From Bacillota bacterium (lineage in GTDB: Bacteria > Bacillota > Clostridia > Acetivibrionales > DTU013), in assembly GCA_023435745.1 (NCBI GenBank), contig JAEZMD010000021.1, positions 1 through 64,000 of the forward strand: a DNA stretch of 64,000 nt, in the 5' to 3' direction. This document shows positions 43,848 through 52,235 of the stretch, piece by piece; within the stretch, counting starts at the first letter, position 1, and each line of letters opens with the position of its first letter. A program made the position numbers and the translations under genes. The notes under the pieces were generated by a model. The model did no database searches, was not told the origin of the DNA, and was given only the letters and a program-made list of their open reading frames with translations.

Positions 43848-45656
43848 ATGATAAAAGGAATCAAAAAATTACTAATACAATTCTCCAATAATCTTAAGTT
43901 CAGAACTAAACTTATGCTATCCTATTGTATTTTTATCATCCTACCTCTGGGGCTTCTCACTTTTATTTCTTACAATCAGGTGTCCCGGACAATCGAAGAC
44001 CTGGTGCTTTATTCGGCCAAACAGAATTTCGAACAGACTTCCTCCTTTTTAAACTACAAAATGAGTAAAATCATTAATATTTCCGATATTATTTCTGTAG
44101 ACCGGAATTTAACCGACATACTTACAACGCCGTTAGAGGGTTACGGCTATGCGGAGCAGATCCAGGATGCACAGGATCTGAACACGCTATACCTGTCACC
44201 CTACCAGAATGACGAGGACGTGTACCGGATCAGGCTGTATGTCCGGGATACCCTCATATACTCACAGGAACGTGTTAACCTGTTTAGCATGGCTGATATT
44301 GAGGATTCCCAATGGTATAAGCTTCTGATTTCACGCAGGGACAAAATTCTCTGGTGTCCGGGTTCGTATTTCGCCGGTGAGGCCTACGAAACAGTCAACG
44401 TCGTGTCTGCGGCCAGAATGATCCGGGACCCTAATTACTATAACAAAATCATCGGCATCTTCAGGATTGATCTGCACGAGAGCAATCTGAAGGAGATAGT
44501 CGGCAAGGCGAATGCCACACAAAAGGGAGTTGCTTATCTTCAAAACACGGAGGGCGAGATCATTATAAGCTCGGATGACGCTAAAATGAAGACCTTCCGT
44601 GTGGATCCCTCATTTGCGCCTGACCTTTCCGGAAACGACAGCATCTGGCAGGACACAACGCGAAACAGCAACAGGCTGCTGATCGGCAGCAAAAATATAA
44701 CCGGAACGAACTGGAGACTCGTTACCATCCTCCCATATGAAGAAATACTCTCTACCGGTAATACCATTCGCAGCCAGATGCTTGTCCTGCTGTTTGGATT
44801 GACCACTCTGGCTTATGTGCTTGCTTTTTACATCTCCGGCTCAAATACCAAAAGGATCCGCCATCTGATCAAAAAGATGCGCAAAGCACAGGCAGGCGAC
44901 CTCGAAGTGATATCCATCCCCGCCAGCAAAGACGAGATCGGCGAGCTGATGGAAAACTTTAATTTCATGATACACAGGATTAAGCTCCTCATCGAAGAGC
45001 AGTACAAATCCGGTCAGGAGCTCAAGAGTGTTGAACTCAAAGCTCTGCAGGCACAAATCAATCCTCACTTTTTGTATAATACCCTTGATCTGATCAACTG
45101 GACTGCTATCAAGCAAAAAGTCCCTGAGATCTCATCCCTTGTGCAATCCCTGTCCAAGTTCTATAAGCTAAGTCTGAACAAGGGAAGGGACATTGTTCCG
45201 ATTTCCGATGAAATACAGCACGTAAAGCTCTATGTTGACATACAGAACAGAAGATTTGAAAACAAAATTCATCTGCACATTGATATTGTTGAAAATATTC
45301 TCGAATGCAGCATCCTCAAAACGATCCTTCAGCCCATCGTAGAAAATTCGATCATGCACGGCATTCTGGAAAAGGAAGATCAGGCAGGGAATATCAGCAT
45401 CTGCGCCACGCTGGACCAGGGCGTCATTCTCATTAAGGTATGTGATGACGGAGTCGGCATCAGCGAGGAATCGGTAACTGATGTTCTGAATACGAACCCC
45501 GATGAAAGCCACGGCTATGGTGTCGGGAACATCAACAACCGGTTGCAGCTTTATTATGGCAAGGGCTATGGCCTGACCTTCACCAGTGAACCCGGGAAGG
45601 GCACTCAGGTCGAAATCCGCATCCCTGCGGTGAGGAATGAGGGTACTGAGGGATAG
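43848..45656 (+). CDS. YesM-type sensor histidine kinase without adjacent regulator
   Basis: A 602-residue kinase similar throughout to the one at 40206: extracellular domain between two membrane segments (about 20-40 and 308-330), HAMP, His_kinase with INPHFLYNTLDLINW, and HATPase with PIVENSIMHGI and CDDGVGI. The frame is open from 43779, but those codons read through a promoter-like sequence; ATG 43848 (MIKGIKKLLI) is my choice although no ribosome binding site is visible. No response regulator gene lies next to it, so the YesN-type regulator 4 kb away may serve both kinases. Confidence 0.82.
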   Translation: MIKGIKKLLIQFSNNLKFRTKLMLSYCIFIILPLGLLTFISYNQVSRTIEDLVLYSAKQNFEQTSSFLNYKMSKIINISDIISVDRNLTDILTTPLEGYGYAEQIQDAQDLNTLYLSPYQNDEDVYRIRLYVRDTLIYSQERVNLFSMADIEDSQWYKLLISRRDKILWCPGSYFAGEAYETVNVVSAARMIRDPNYYNKIIGIFRIDLHESNLKEIVGKANATQKGVAYLQNTEGEIIISSDDAKMKTFRVDPSFAPDLSGNDSIWQDTTRNSNRLLIGSKNITGTNWRLVTILPYEEILSTGNTIRSQMLVLLFGLTTLAYVLAFYISGSNTKRIRHLIKKMRKAQAGDLEVISIPASKDEIGELMENFNFMIHRIKLLIEEQYKSGQELKSVELKALQAQINPHFLYNTLDLINWTAIKQKVPEISSLVQSLSKFYKLSLNKGRDIVPISDEIQHVKLYVDIQNRRFENKIHLHIDIVENILECSILKTILQPIVENSIMHGILEKEDQAGNISICATLDQGVILIKVCDDGVGISEESVTDVLNTNPDESHGYGVGNINNRLQLYYGKGYGLTFTSEPGKGTQVEIRIPAVRNEGTEG

Positions 45657-45677
45657 CCTTAGCGTTCCCCGCTTCGC

Positions 45678-46664
45678 CTAGTCCTTATACCCGTTCGGAT
45701 GGTTTTTGTGCCATTGCCACGCCGTCTCAATGATTTTTGACAAATCACTGTATTTCGGCTCCCACATCAGCACATTGCGAATTCGTTTTGAAGAGGCTAC
45801 AAGCACCGCCGGATCGCCAGCTCTTCTTGGTCCTTTGACTTCCTTGATATCCACGCCGGTAACCTCTCTGGCTGTCTTTATAACCTCCTTTACGGAAAAA
45901 CCCGTGCCATTGCCAAGGTTGAAAATATTACTTCCGCTTCCCGCCCTGAGGCTTCGCAGCGCAAGTATATGAGCCGTTGCCAGATCCGTGACATGTATAT
46001 AGTCCCTGACACAGCTTCCGTCAGGCGTATTATAATCCTCTCCGAATACCTGGACCGAGTCTCTTTGCCCAAGTGCCGCCTGCAGTACAATAGGGATCAG
46101 ATGGGTCTCCGGCCTGTGGTCCTCACCGATCATCCCGCTGACATGGGCTCCTGCCGCATTGAAATAGCGCAGTGATATATATTTGATGCCATATGCCTGG
46201 TCGGCCCATTTTAATGCCTTTTCCACAGACAGCTTCGTCTCGCCGTATGGATTTGTCGGAAAAGTTCTGTCCGACTCAAGAATGGGCGTGTTTTCCGGTT
46301 CGCCGTATGTTGCCGCCGTAGAAGAGAACACCAGCCTTTTCACACCATATTCATTCATTTTCCCCAGCAGGCGGAATGCCGACACCATATTATTATTGTA
46401 ATACTTTAGTGGATCCGCTACGCTTTCTCCCACAAGAGAGTCAGCTGCAAAATGAACGACTTCATCGATTTGGTTTTCCTTGAAAACGTTGTCCAGGAAA
46501 GCCTCATCCCGCAGGTCGCCCTGATAGAACCTTCCTCCCTGGATCGCACTCCTGTGTCCCTTTTGCAAATTGTCAACGATGACAACTTCCTCGTTCTCCG
46601 CCAGAAGCTCCCATGCGGTGTGACTTCCGATATATCCCGCTCCGCCGGTTACCAATGTTGCCAT
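45678..46664 (-). CDS. galE: UDP-glucose 4-epimerase
   Basis: A 328-residue short-chain dehydrogenase-type enzyme that interconverts UDP-glucose and UDP-galactose. NAD motif VTGGAGYIGSH (residues 4-14), catalytic SSTAATYG (Ser at about 122), YGETKLSVEK (Tyr/Lys at about 146-150) and the LRYFNAAGAH motif (about 174-183) are all present. GAGGTG precedes ATG 46664. It converges on the YesM-type kinase gene with 21 bases between. It feeds galactose released by glycosidases into metabolism, or makes UDP-galactose for polymers. Confidence 0.92.
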   Translation of the reverse strand: MATLVTGGAGYIGSHTAWELLAENEEVVIVDNLQKGHRSAIQGGRFYQGDLRDEAFLDNVFKENQIDEVVHFAADSLVGESVADPLKYYNNNMVSAFRLLGKMNEYGVKRLVFSSTAATYGEPENTPILESDRTFPTNPYGETKLSVEKALKWADQAYGIKYISLRYFNAAGAHVSGMIGEDHRPETHLIPIVLQAALGQRDSVQVFGEDYNTPDGSCVRDYIHVTDLATAHILALRSLRAGSGSNIFNLGNGTGFSVKEVIKTAREVTGVDIKEVKGPRRAGDPAVLVASSKRIRNVLMWEPKYSDLSKIIETAWQWHKNHPNGYKD

Positions 46665-46810
46665 GATTCGCACCTCCCATCATTTTCTGCCTCACATCTA
46701 TATTACCCTATTATGTGATGAAGTAAAATGTCCGAATGTTATTAGTATATGTTATAATGTTGAAAGGACGGAAAGAGGCGCTAAATGCCGAAGCAGAGTG
46801 AGGTAGCGTT

Positions 46811-47656
46811 ATGCTTGAGAAAATGTACATCGACGAGACCAGTCATACTGACCTGAACCTGTACCGTTGTGGCATCGAAGACTGCAAAAGCGGTCATTCA
46901 TGGGGTCCGGCCATCAGAGACCACTACATCATCCATTACATTCTCGGCGGAAAAGGCTCCTTTACCGTGGGAGAAACCACTTATCAGCTTGGCAAAGATG
47001 ACGGTTTTTTAATATGCCCCGGTTTGGTAGTTTATTACGAAGCCGATGCCACTGACCCCTGGAGCTATGGATGGGTAGGCTTCAACGGCTTCAAAGCCCC
47101 CGTTTATCTGAAACAGGCCGGGCTTGATAACCAGAATCCTGTCTTTCGATATGAGAAGGATCATTTCCTGAAGGAGTGCCTGATCAGTATGATCAACACA
47201 AAGCAGCTAGCCAGGGGCAAAGAAATCAGGCTTATCGGGCTTTTATACGAGTTCCTCTCACAGTTGGTCGAAATGACTGACAATAATCCTCTTGAAAAGG
47301 ATAATCGGAAAGAGGAGTATGTCAGAAAAGCACTGGAGTATATCAGAATGAATTATTCCAGGAAAATAGCGATCTCTGAAATCGCGCATCAGATTGGTCT
47401 GGACCGCAGTTATCTGTATTCTCTTTTTCAGGTATATGTAAATACATCCCCGCAGGATTATCTGATCCGATTCAGAATGGAAAAGGCCTGCGAACTGTTG
47501 CAGACCACATCGCTGAGCGTCGGCAGTATCGCATGCTCCGTCGGTTATGAGGATCCCCTTTTATTCTCGAAGGTGTTTAAAAAGGCAAAAGGCCTGTCCC
47601 CAAGAGAATACAGAAAGGCCTGTCTGAATCAGGATATCAGCATCAGACAGACCTGA
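46811..47656 (+). CDS. AraC family transcriptional regulator with cupin sensor
   Basis: A 281-residue regulator. N-terminal sugar-sensing cupin domain (YIIHYILGGKGSFTVGETTY, about 37-57) and C-terminal double helix-turn-helix (KIAISEIAHQIGLDRSYLYS and VGSIACSVGYEDPLLFSKVF), ending in the typical KAKGLSPREYRK. GAGGT precedes ATG 46811. It is divergent from galE, with 146 bases between the starts. It probably controls a sugar gene, perhaps galE, but nothing in the sequence names the target. Confidence 0.85.
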   Translation: MLEKMYIDETSHTDLNLYRCGIEDCKSGHSWGPAIRDHYIIHYILGGKGSFTVGETTYQLGKDDGFLICPGLVVYYEADATDPWSYGWVGFNGFKAPVYLKQAGLDNQNPVFRYEKDHFLKECLISMINTKQLARGKEIRLIGLLYEFLSQLVEMTDNNPLEKDNRKEEYVRKALEYIRMNYSRKIAISEIAHQIGLDRSYLYSLFQVYVNTSPQDYLIRFRMEKACELLQTTSLSVGSIACSVGYEDPLLFSKVFKKAKGLSPREYRKACLNQDISIRQT

Positions 47657-47676
47657 AAATCAATGCCGCACTGTTC

Positions 47677-47889
47677 CTACTTTACATCATAGCCCTGGTC
47701 TTCGATTGTACCACGTATGATATCGAGTTCCACCTTGTCAGGGTCATACTCAACGATAACTTTTTTCGTTTCCAGGTCCACTATTACACTGTCTACACCG
47801 TTCAAGGCGCCTACTGCTTTTTTTACGGTGTTTTCACAATGGCTGCAGGACATTCCTTCAACATTGATCGCTTTTGTTTCCGTAGACAT
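47677..47889 (-). CDS. Heavy-metal-associated domain protein (CopZ-like chaperone)
   Basis: A 70-residue single HMA domain. ATG 47889 (MSTETKAINV) follows GGAGG. GMSCSHCENTV (Cys15 and Cys18) is the metal-binding motif of copper chaperones and P-type ATPase N-domains, and the beta-alpha-beta pattern covers the whole length. It carries copper(I) or another soft metal to a partner. No copper ATPase is next to it. It may lie downstream of the ABC importer operon, behind a terminator. Confidence 0.85.
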   Translation of the reverse strand: MSTETKAINVEGMSCSHCENTVKKAVGALNGVDSVIVDLETKKVIVEYDPDKVELDIIRGTIEDQGYDVK

Positions 47890-47955
47890 AAAATCCTCCA
47901 ATGAATGAAATGTATATTACTCAATTGCAATCATAGCCCGGTAATTGGGCATCGT

Positions 47956-47991
47956 TAAAAAATAACTTCCCCTAATCTTTTCCGGGGAACT
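47956..47991 (-). terminator. Terminator after the NitT/TauT-type importer operon
   Basis: On the minus strand, AGTTCCCC pairs with GGGGAA across an 11-base loop, followed by a T-rich run (the plus-strand A tract at 47956-47962). It lies between the binding-protein stop (48103) and the HMA gene. A further GC-rich dyad (48000-48022) lies just upstream of it and could compete. Confidence 0.6.
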
Positions 47992-48102
47992 ACACTAACC
48001 GCTCCATTCCCCACAAAAGAAGCGGAAGTAATTTTTTATTCGAGCCTTGGCTGTATCATAATTACCCAGGCTATGAATTTTTAAACTGCATTTTCTATTG
48101 TA

Positions 48103-49110
48103 CTACTTCCTTTTCATTTTTTCCATTGCTTTTTTTGCATATGTATTATCAACCAGCTTTTCATAAGGAGCTTCCTGTTCCAGTTCTCCCGCGGACCTCA
48201 TAACCTCCTGAAGCAGTTCAAGCCATTCCTTTTTCATGATTGGGTCAGTGCACCAGGTATCCTGCTCCTTGTACCTTTTTACAACCATTGTCAGCAGTTC
48301 CTCATCAGAGTCGGGGAACGAGGGCTTGAGCACCTCCGCCACCTCCTTCGGCGTATGGGAATCCACCCAGATCTGACCGCGATAGATGGCATTGGTAAAC
48401 TTCTGCACGATCCCGGGATTTTTCTTCATATAACTCTTATTTGCATAATATGCGGTATAGGGAATCTCTCCGCTGTCTTTTCCCACCGATGCTACGATCG
48501 TCCCCCTGCCTTCTCTCTCAAGCATCGATGCCACCGGTTCAAAAAGTGTTACATAATCCCCGCTTCCTCCTGTAAACGCTCCTCCCATCAATGCGAACTG
48601 AACGCTGGTATCCACTGTAACGTCCTTTCCCGGTTCCATGCCGTATTTCTTTAGTACATATTCAAGCGTCATTTCCGGAACGCCGCCCTTTCTTCCCCCA
48701 ATTATGGTCTTCCCCTTGACATTGCTCCACTTGAAATCAGGCTCCGGTTCTCTTCCTACCAAAAAGGAGCCATCCCGTTTTGTTAACTGGGCAAATACGA
48801 CCGCATAGTCCTCTTTTCCCTCATTATAGACGTAGATGGCGGCTTCAGGTCCTGAAAATCCGATATCCGCCTGTCCTGACAGAACTGCCGTCATTACCTT
48901 GTCGGCGCCCTGACCGTTGATCAGTTCTATGGAAAGTCCCTCTTCCTCGAAATAGCCCAGGTTCAGCGCTGCATATTGCGGCGCATAAAAAATGGAATGT
49001 GTGACCTCACTGAGCCTTACCGTAATCACGTCCTTTTCCCCGCATGCCGTAAAAGCCATAGACAGGCATATAATCAGTATTGCGGATACCAGCATTTTTA
49101 TAAACTTCAT
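48103..49110 (-). CDS. ABC transporter substrate-binding lipoprotein (NMT1/SsuA type)
   Basis: A 335-residue lipoprotein. GGGAGGGAG seven bases before ATG 49110 (MKFIKMLVSA) sets the start. Lipobox AFTAC (Cys23). FYAPQYAALNLGYFEEEGL and GQADIGFSGPEAAIYV are typical of the NMT1/THI5 and SsuA binding proteins, which carry aliphatic sulfonates, nitrate, or the thiamine precursor hydroxymethylpyrimidine. I saw no TPP riboswitch upstream, so I leave the substrate open. Last gene of an ATPase-permease-binding protein operon. Confidence 0.84.
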   Translation of the reverse strand: MKFIKMLVSAILIICLSMAFTACGEKDVITVRLSEVTHSIFYAPQYAALNLGYFEEEGLSIELINGQGADKVMTAVLSGQADIGFSGPEAAIYVYNEGKEDYAVVFAQLTKRDGSFLVGREPEPDFKWSNVKGKTIIGGRKGGVPEMTLEYVLKKYGMEPGKDVTVDTSVQFALMGGAFTGGSGDYVTLFEPVASMLEREGRGTIVASVGKDSGEIPYTAYYANKSYMKKNPGIVQKFTNAIYRGQIWVDSHTPKEVAEVLKPSFPDSDEELLTMVVKRYKEQDTWCTDPIMKKEWLELLQEVMRSAGELEQEAPYEKLVDNTYAKKAMEKMKRK

Positions 49111-49151
49111 TGTCTTGCTCCCTCCCATCTGTACCATTTTATTGTTTAAAT

Positions 49152-50045
49152 TTACATATCCCTGGTCAAGGTATGTCTGCCATTTTTCATCATCAGTTTC
49201 TCAAAATATACGACCCCCTGATACATCAGCGCAGCAGCCACGGCCAGGATCAATACGGTCGTCATGACAAGATCAAGTTGGAAAACCTGGCCTCCGTACA
49301 CGATGAGATAGCCCAGGCCCGCTTTTGACACCAGAAATTCTCCGACAATGACGCCAACCCACGATAATCCCACGTTGATTTTAAGAGCATTAATAATTAC
49401 CGGAAGGCTGGACGGGAGAACCACCTTGGTAAGCACCTGTAACCGTTTTGCGCCGAAGGTCCGCACCAGCTTGATCTTATCCTGATCAGTCGCCAAAAAT
49501 CCGTTCAGCACCTCCAGAACAGTTACAATCATGGAGATAGCCAGCGCCATCACAATAATTGATGCGGCTCCGGCTCCTATCCAGACAATGAAGATCGGAC
49601 CAAGAGCTATTTTGGGAAGACTGTTCAGTATGACCAGATATGGTTCCAGCGTTTTTGCCAAAAATTCGGACCACCACAGAATAATTGCCGCAACCGTTCC
49701 GACAATTGTCCCGAGCAGAAACCCGACAATTGTTTCAAAACAGGTAACACCCGTATGGTAAAACAGATCTCCTTCCCGATACAGGTTTACCAGCGTTTTC
49801 AGAACTCTTGACGGCTGGCTTGTGATAAAAGGATCGATGATTTTCAACTCAGCCATAATCTCCCATAGAAGAAAAAACGCAATCAGAATAAAAAATCGAG
49901 CTGCAAAAATTAAAATTTTACGATGTCTGACCTTTTTCAGAAACTCCCGGTGCTCTTTTGAGAACATGGGTTCATGGCTCCCTTTTGAAATCATGAACTT
50001 TCGGTACTCTTTTGAAATCATGAACTTCTTTTTATACATGTACAT
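49152..50045 (-). CDS. ABC transporter permease (NitT/TauT type)
   Basis: A 297-residue permease with six membrane segments and the EAA-type loop TFGAKRLQVLTKVVLPSSLPV. The ORF begins at ATG 50045, overlapping the ATPase gene by 14 bases. The first 45 residues are an odd extension built of imperfect 13-residue repeats (KFMISKEYRK, KFMISKGSHEP, MFSKEHREF), which match a repeated DNA segment at 49950-50040. A later start (for example near residue 9) cannot be excluded. It sits between the ATPase and binding-protein genes. Confidence 0.82.
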   Translation of the reverse strand: MYMYKKKFMISKEYRKFMISKGSHEPMFSKEHREFLKKVRHRKILIFAARFFILIAFFLLWEIMAELKIIDPFITSQPSRVLKTLVNLYREGDLFYHTGVTCFETIVGFLLGTIVGTVAAIILWWSEFLAKTLEPYLVILNSLPKIALGPIFIVWIGAGAASIIVMALAISMIVTVLEVLNGFLATDQDKIKLVRTFGAKRLQVLTKVVLPSSLPVIINALKINVGLSWVGVIVGEFLVSKAGLGYLIVYGGQVFQLDLVMTTVLILAVAAALMYQGVVYFEKLMMKNGRHTLTRDM

Positions 50046-50799
50046 CGAGATCCTTCCATATCCAGTTGAAATATCGCCTGAATTCGGGTGCTTCTCTGGA
50101 ATTCATCGGCGTCCTGTTTACGCAGCTAAGTTTAATGTCGTAAATGCTTTTTATAGTTCCGGGTCTTTTTGTCAAAACTACCGTCCGGTCAGCCATGCTT
50201 ATACTTTCAGCAATATCATGGGTCACCAGTATGGCTGTTTTGTTTTCTCTTTTAATAATGAGGTAGATGTCCTCCGCTACCGCCAATCGAGTCTGATAAT
50301 CCAGCGCGGAAAAAGCCTCATCCAGCAACAGGATCTCAGGATTGACGGCAAGTGTCCTGATAAGGGCTGCACGTTGTCTCATTCCGCCGGAGAGCTGGTT
50401 TGGGTATTTGTCCTTGAACTCCGAAAGGCCATATGTATCAAGAAGCCGTAATACAGAAGCCTTTGTCCGTGCGCTCAGAGTCCGGGTGATTTCCAGCCCA
50501 AGCATTACATTTTCCAGAATGGTCCTCCATTCAAACAGATGATCCTTCTGAAGCATATACCCTACCTGGTTTGAGGGGCCGGTAATCCGCCTTCCTGCAA
50601 TATCCACCTCTCCGCAGCTGGGCGACAGGAGGCCGGCCAATAAGGATAAAAGCGTGGATTTACCGCACCCGCTGGGTCCGACGATGCTGACAAACTCTCC
50701 TTCCTCCACCGTCAGATCGATATTCTCCAGAGCCGTGATCTCCCCGTTTACCGAATGGTATTTCATGCCGAGATTATGTACCTGAACTGCCGCACCCAA
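50032..50799 (-). CDS. ABC transporter ATP-binding protein (SsuB/TauB type)
   Basis: A 255-residue ATPase: Walker A GPSGCGKSTLL (about 41-51), Q-loop, signature LSGGMRQRAAL (about 138), Walker B EILLLDEAFSALD (about 158) and the H-loop THDIAES. The start is TTG at 50797-50799, with GGAGG eight bases upstream. It is the first gene of the importer operon. Together with its permease and lipoprotein it forms a complete NitT/TauT-like system. Confidence 0.86.
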   Translation of the reverse strand: MGAAVQVHNLGMKYHSVNGEITALENIDLTVEEGEFVSIVGPSGCGKSTLLSLLAGLLSPSCGEVDIAGRRITGPSNQVGYMLQKDHLFEWRTILENVMLGLEITRTLSARTKASVLRLLDTYGLSEFKDKYPNQLSGGMRQRAALIRTLAVNPEILLLDEAFSALDYQTRLAVAEDIYLIIKRENKTAILVTHDIAESISMADRTVVLTKRPGTIKSIYDIKLSCVNRTPMNSREAPEFRRYFNWIWKDLDVHV

Positions 50800-50892
50800 T
50801 TTATCGTCCTCCGTGTCTTCATCCCTTGCTACACTATATGAAACACACAGGCGATTTGCTTTTGGTATGGGGAAAAATTAGGGGCGGCTGCG

Positions 50893-51003
50893 GTGAAAGC
50901 AGTAAAAGCGGTGAAAGCAGTGAAAGCAGTGAAAGCAGTGAAAGCAATAAAAGCTAAAAGCAGTGAAAGCAATAAAAGCTAAAAGCAGTGAAAACAGTGA
51001 AAG
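50893..51003 (+). repeat. GTGAAAGCA tandem repeat region
   Basis: In the gene-free gap 50800-51389, the first part is a run of 9-base units (GTGAAAGCA with variants GTAAAAGCG), continuing into two copies of a 25-base unit (GCAGTGAAAGCAATAAAAGC plus TAAAA). In one frame from GTG 50893 it would encode a 29-residue peptide with seven Val/Ile-Lys-Ala triplets, and AGGGG lies eight bases upstream. I regard it as a repeat first; coding is unproven. The intergenic inverted-repeat element follows at once. Confidence 0.75.
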
Positions 51004-51023
51004 GTAAGTCTGTAAGTAAAAAT

Positions 51024-51232
51024 GTGCAAAAAATACGAAGTTGTTCATTTTAGGAAATCAAACAGTGAAAAATGAGCAAAAATTTCGATTGTGTTTAACT
51101 ATCCGACAAAATCATACATAATATTTAAACACAACCGAAAATTTTACTCACCCGATAGCTTAAATCTGAACACAACCAAAATTTTCGCTCAGCCGACTGT
51201 TTATATCCGAACACGAATGGAATTTTTGCTCA
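51024..51232. repeat. Ordered inverted-repeat element, copy 2
   Basis: The same five-unit layout as at 2946-3156. Forward-type units lie at 51024-51047 (GTGCAAAAAATACG...) and 51074-51097 (GAGCAAAAATTTCG...). Reverse-type units lie at 51126-51150, 51167-51191 and 51208-51232. The offset from the second forward unit to the first reverse unit is 52 bases in both copies, and the reverse units are 41 bases apart in both. The unit sequences have drifted but the spacing has not. The spacers also differ, so selection seems to act on spacing and on unit pairing. The rest of the gap, 51233-51389, shows nothing else. Confidence 0.85.
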
Positions 51233-51389
51233 GCCGAAAAATCCCGTCTTTTATTACCAGCTGAAACGGCTTGTTTTAAAGTCTTTCTGGGGACATATGG
51301 TAAATGAGAAATTCATGTGTCATTCTCCCCACGGAGAGCGTATATTGAAATCCTTGGTTACCTTAATATTCGGCCGGCTTTTATCCCCC

Positions 51390-52154
51390 TTAATTTCCGT
51401 ACTGCTCATACACATAGGGCAGAATTACCCATGTCACATCGTCGGCGGCAATGGTATTTGTGTGGATTTCAGGTTTTAACCCTTGATATAAATGATGCGC
51501 CTTATCGCAAGGATTTTTGCGACAATTCTGACATCGATCAACGCCATTTTCCGCTGCGCATTTCAATGAATCACAGTTAAACCCTTTATCTAACCCACCG
51601 GTATGGCAGCCATCACAAAACTCCATATCATCACCCCAATACCCTCCATCGCCTACACCTCCCGCGTATACACGTATCAGGCGCTCTTTCAGCTCCGCCC
51701 GGAACTCCTCGCTGATTGTTCCGCCGTTATAATGCACACACAAATCGCAACGGTGTCCGCAGCTGGCATAGACCGCCTGCTCCTTCGGAAACGGTTTTCG
51801 GTTAGGTTTTTTCTTAATCAAAACAAGCTGTTTGACAGCTTCGAGCGTATGTAAATCGGCAACGGAAATAAACATCCATTTGCCGTCATGATGTGTTTTG
51901 CTGTTATCGTAAATTTCCTGTATCTTCTGTGGAAATTCATTACGCCGCGCCTCAAATAATTCACGTTCCGCTTTTCCGAAAATAACGAGAAAATCATAAC
52001 GGTCTTCCCGTATGTAGATAGTCAGCACCGTTTTCCCGCCTTTACGGAATTTCAGTTCATCTTTGCCGTTGCCCACTTCATCCAAAACATACCTTCCTCG
52101 CATAAAGCACATAGTTTCCTCGCTGACCTTTTGCAGTTCTGTTCTTTCGTTCAT
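51390..52154 (-). CDS. DUF3788/DUF3795-type cysteine-rich protein
   Basis: A 254-residue protein. ATG 52154 (MNERTELQKV) is chosen because AGGGGG lies nine bases upstream. The N-terminal 130 residues match DUF3788 (GRYVLDEVGNGKDELKFRKGGKTVL-type start, KTHHDGKWMFISV and VLIKKKP). The C-terminal half matches DUF3795, with paired cysteines CGHRCDLC, FCDGCHTGG, CDSLKCAA, and RCQNCRKNPC, which may bind zinc or an iron-sulfur cluster. The two domains are known separately in Firmicutes; here they are fused. Function unknown. It follows a 60-bp repeated leader. Confidence 0.65.
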   Translation of the reverse strand: MNERTELQKVSEETMCFMRGRYVLDEVGNGKDELKFRKGGKTVLTIYIREDRYDFLVIFGKAERELFEARRNEFPQKIQEIYDNSKTHHDGKWMFISVADLHTLEAVKQLVLIKKKPNRKPFPKEQAVYASCGHRCDLCVHYNGGTISEEFRAELKERLIRVYAGGVGDGGYWGDDMEFCDGCHTGGLDKGFNCDSLKCAAENGVDRCQNCRKNPCDKAHHLYQGLKPEIHTNTIAADDVTWVILPYVYEQYGN

Positions 52155-52164
52155 CCTGCAACCC

Positions 52165-52225
52165 CCTATCAGCCCATTAAGGGCATCCTTCACCAACCGA
52201 GTTTGAGAAAGGGCTGGTGTATTTT
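52165..52225 (-). repeat. Repeated intergenic leader, copy 1
   Basis: A 61-base sequence in front of the DUF3788/DUF3795 gene, 11 bases from its start. It matches copy 2 at 52798-52857 except for one indel and a few substitutions. On the minus strand it holds a stem CAGCCC/GGGCTG around the whole unit and a short GCCC/GGGC hairpin, and it ends at the ribosome binding site. Confidence 0.85.
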
Positions 52226-52235
52226 AGTTCTATAT

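Noticed and set aside
50800..50892. Possible TPP riboswitch for the NitT/TauT-type importer
   Set aside because: No CTGAGA or other TPP core elements upstream of the ATPase gene, so a thiamine-precursor role was not asserted.
50985..51000. Target for the TnpB guide in the GTGAAAGCA repeats
   Set aside because: A 12-base match (CAGTGAAAACAG) exists, but it is low-complexity and starts several bases into the presumed guide, so it is probably chance.
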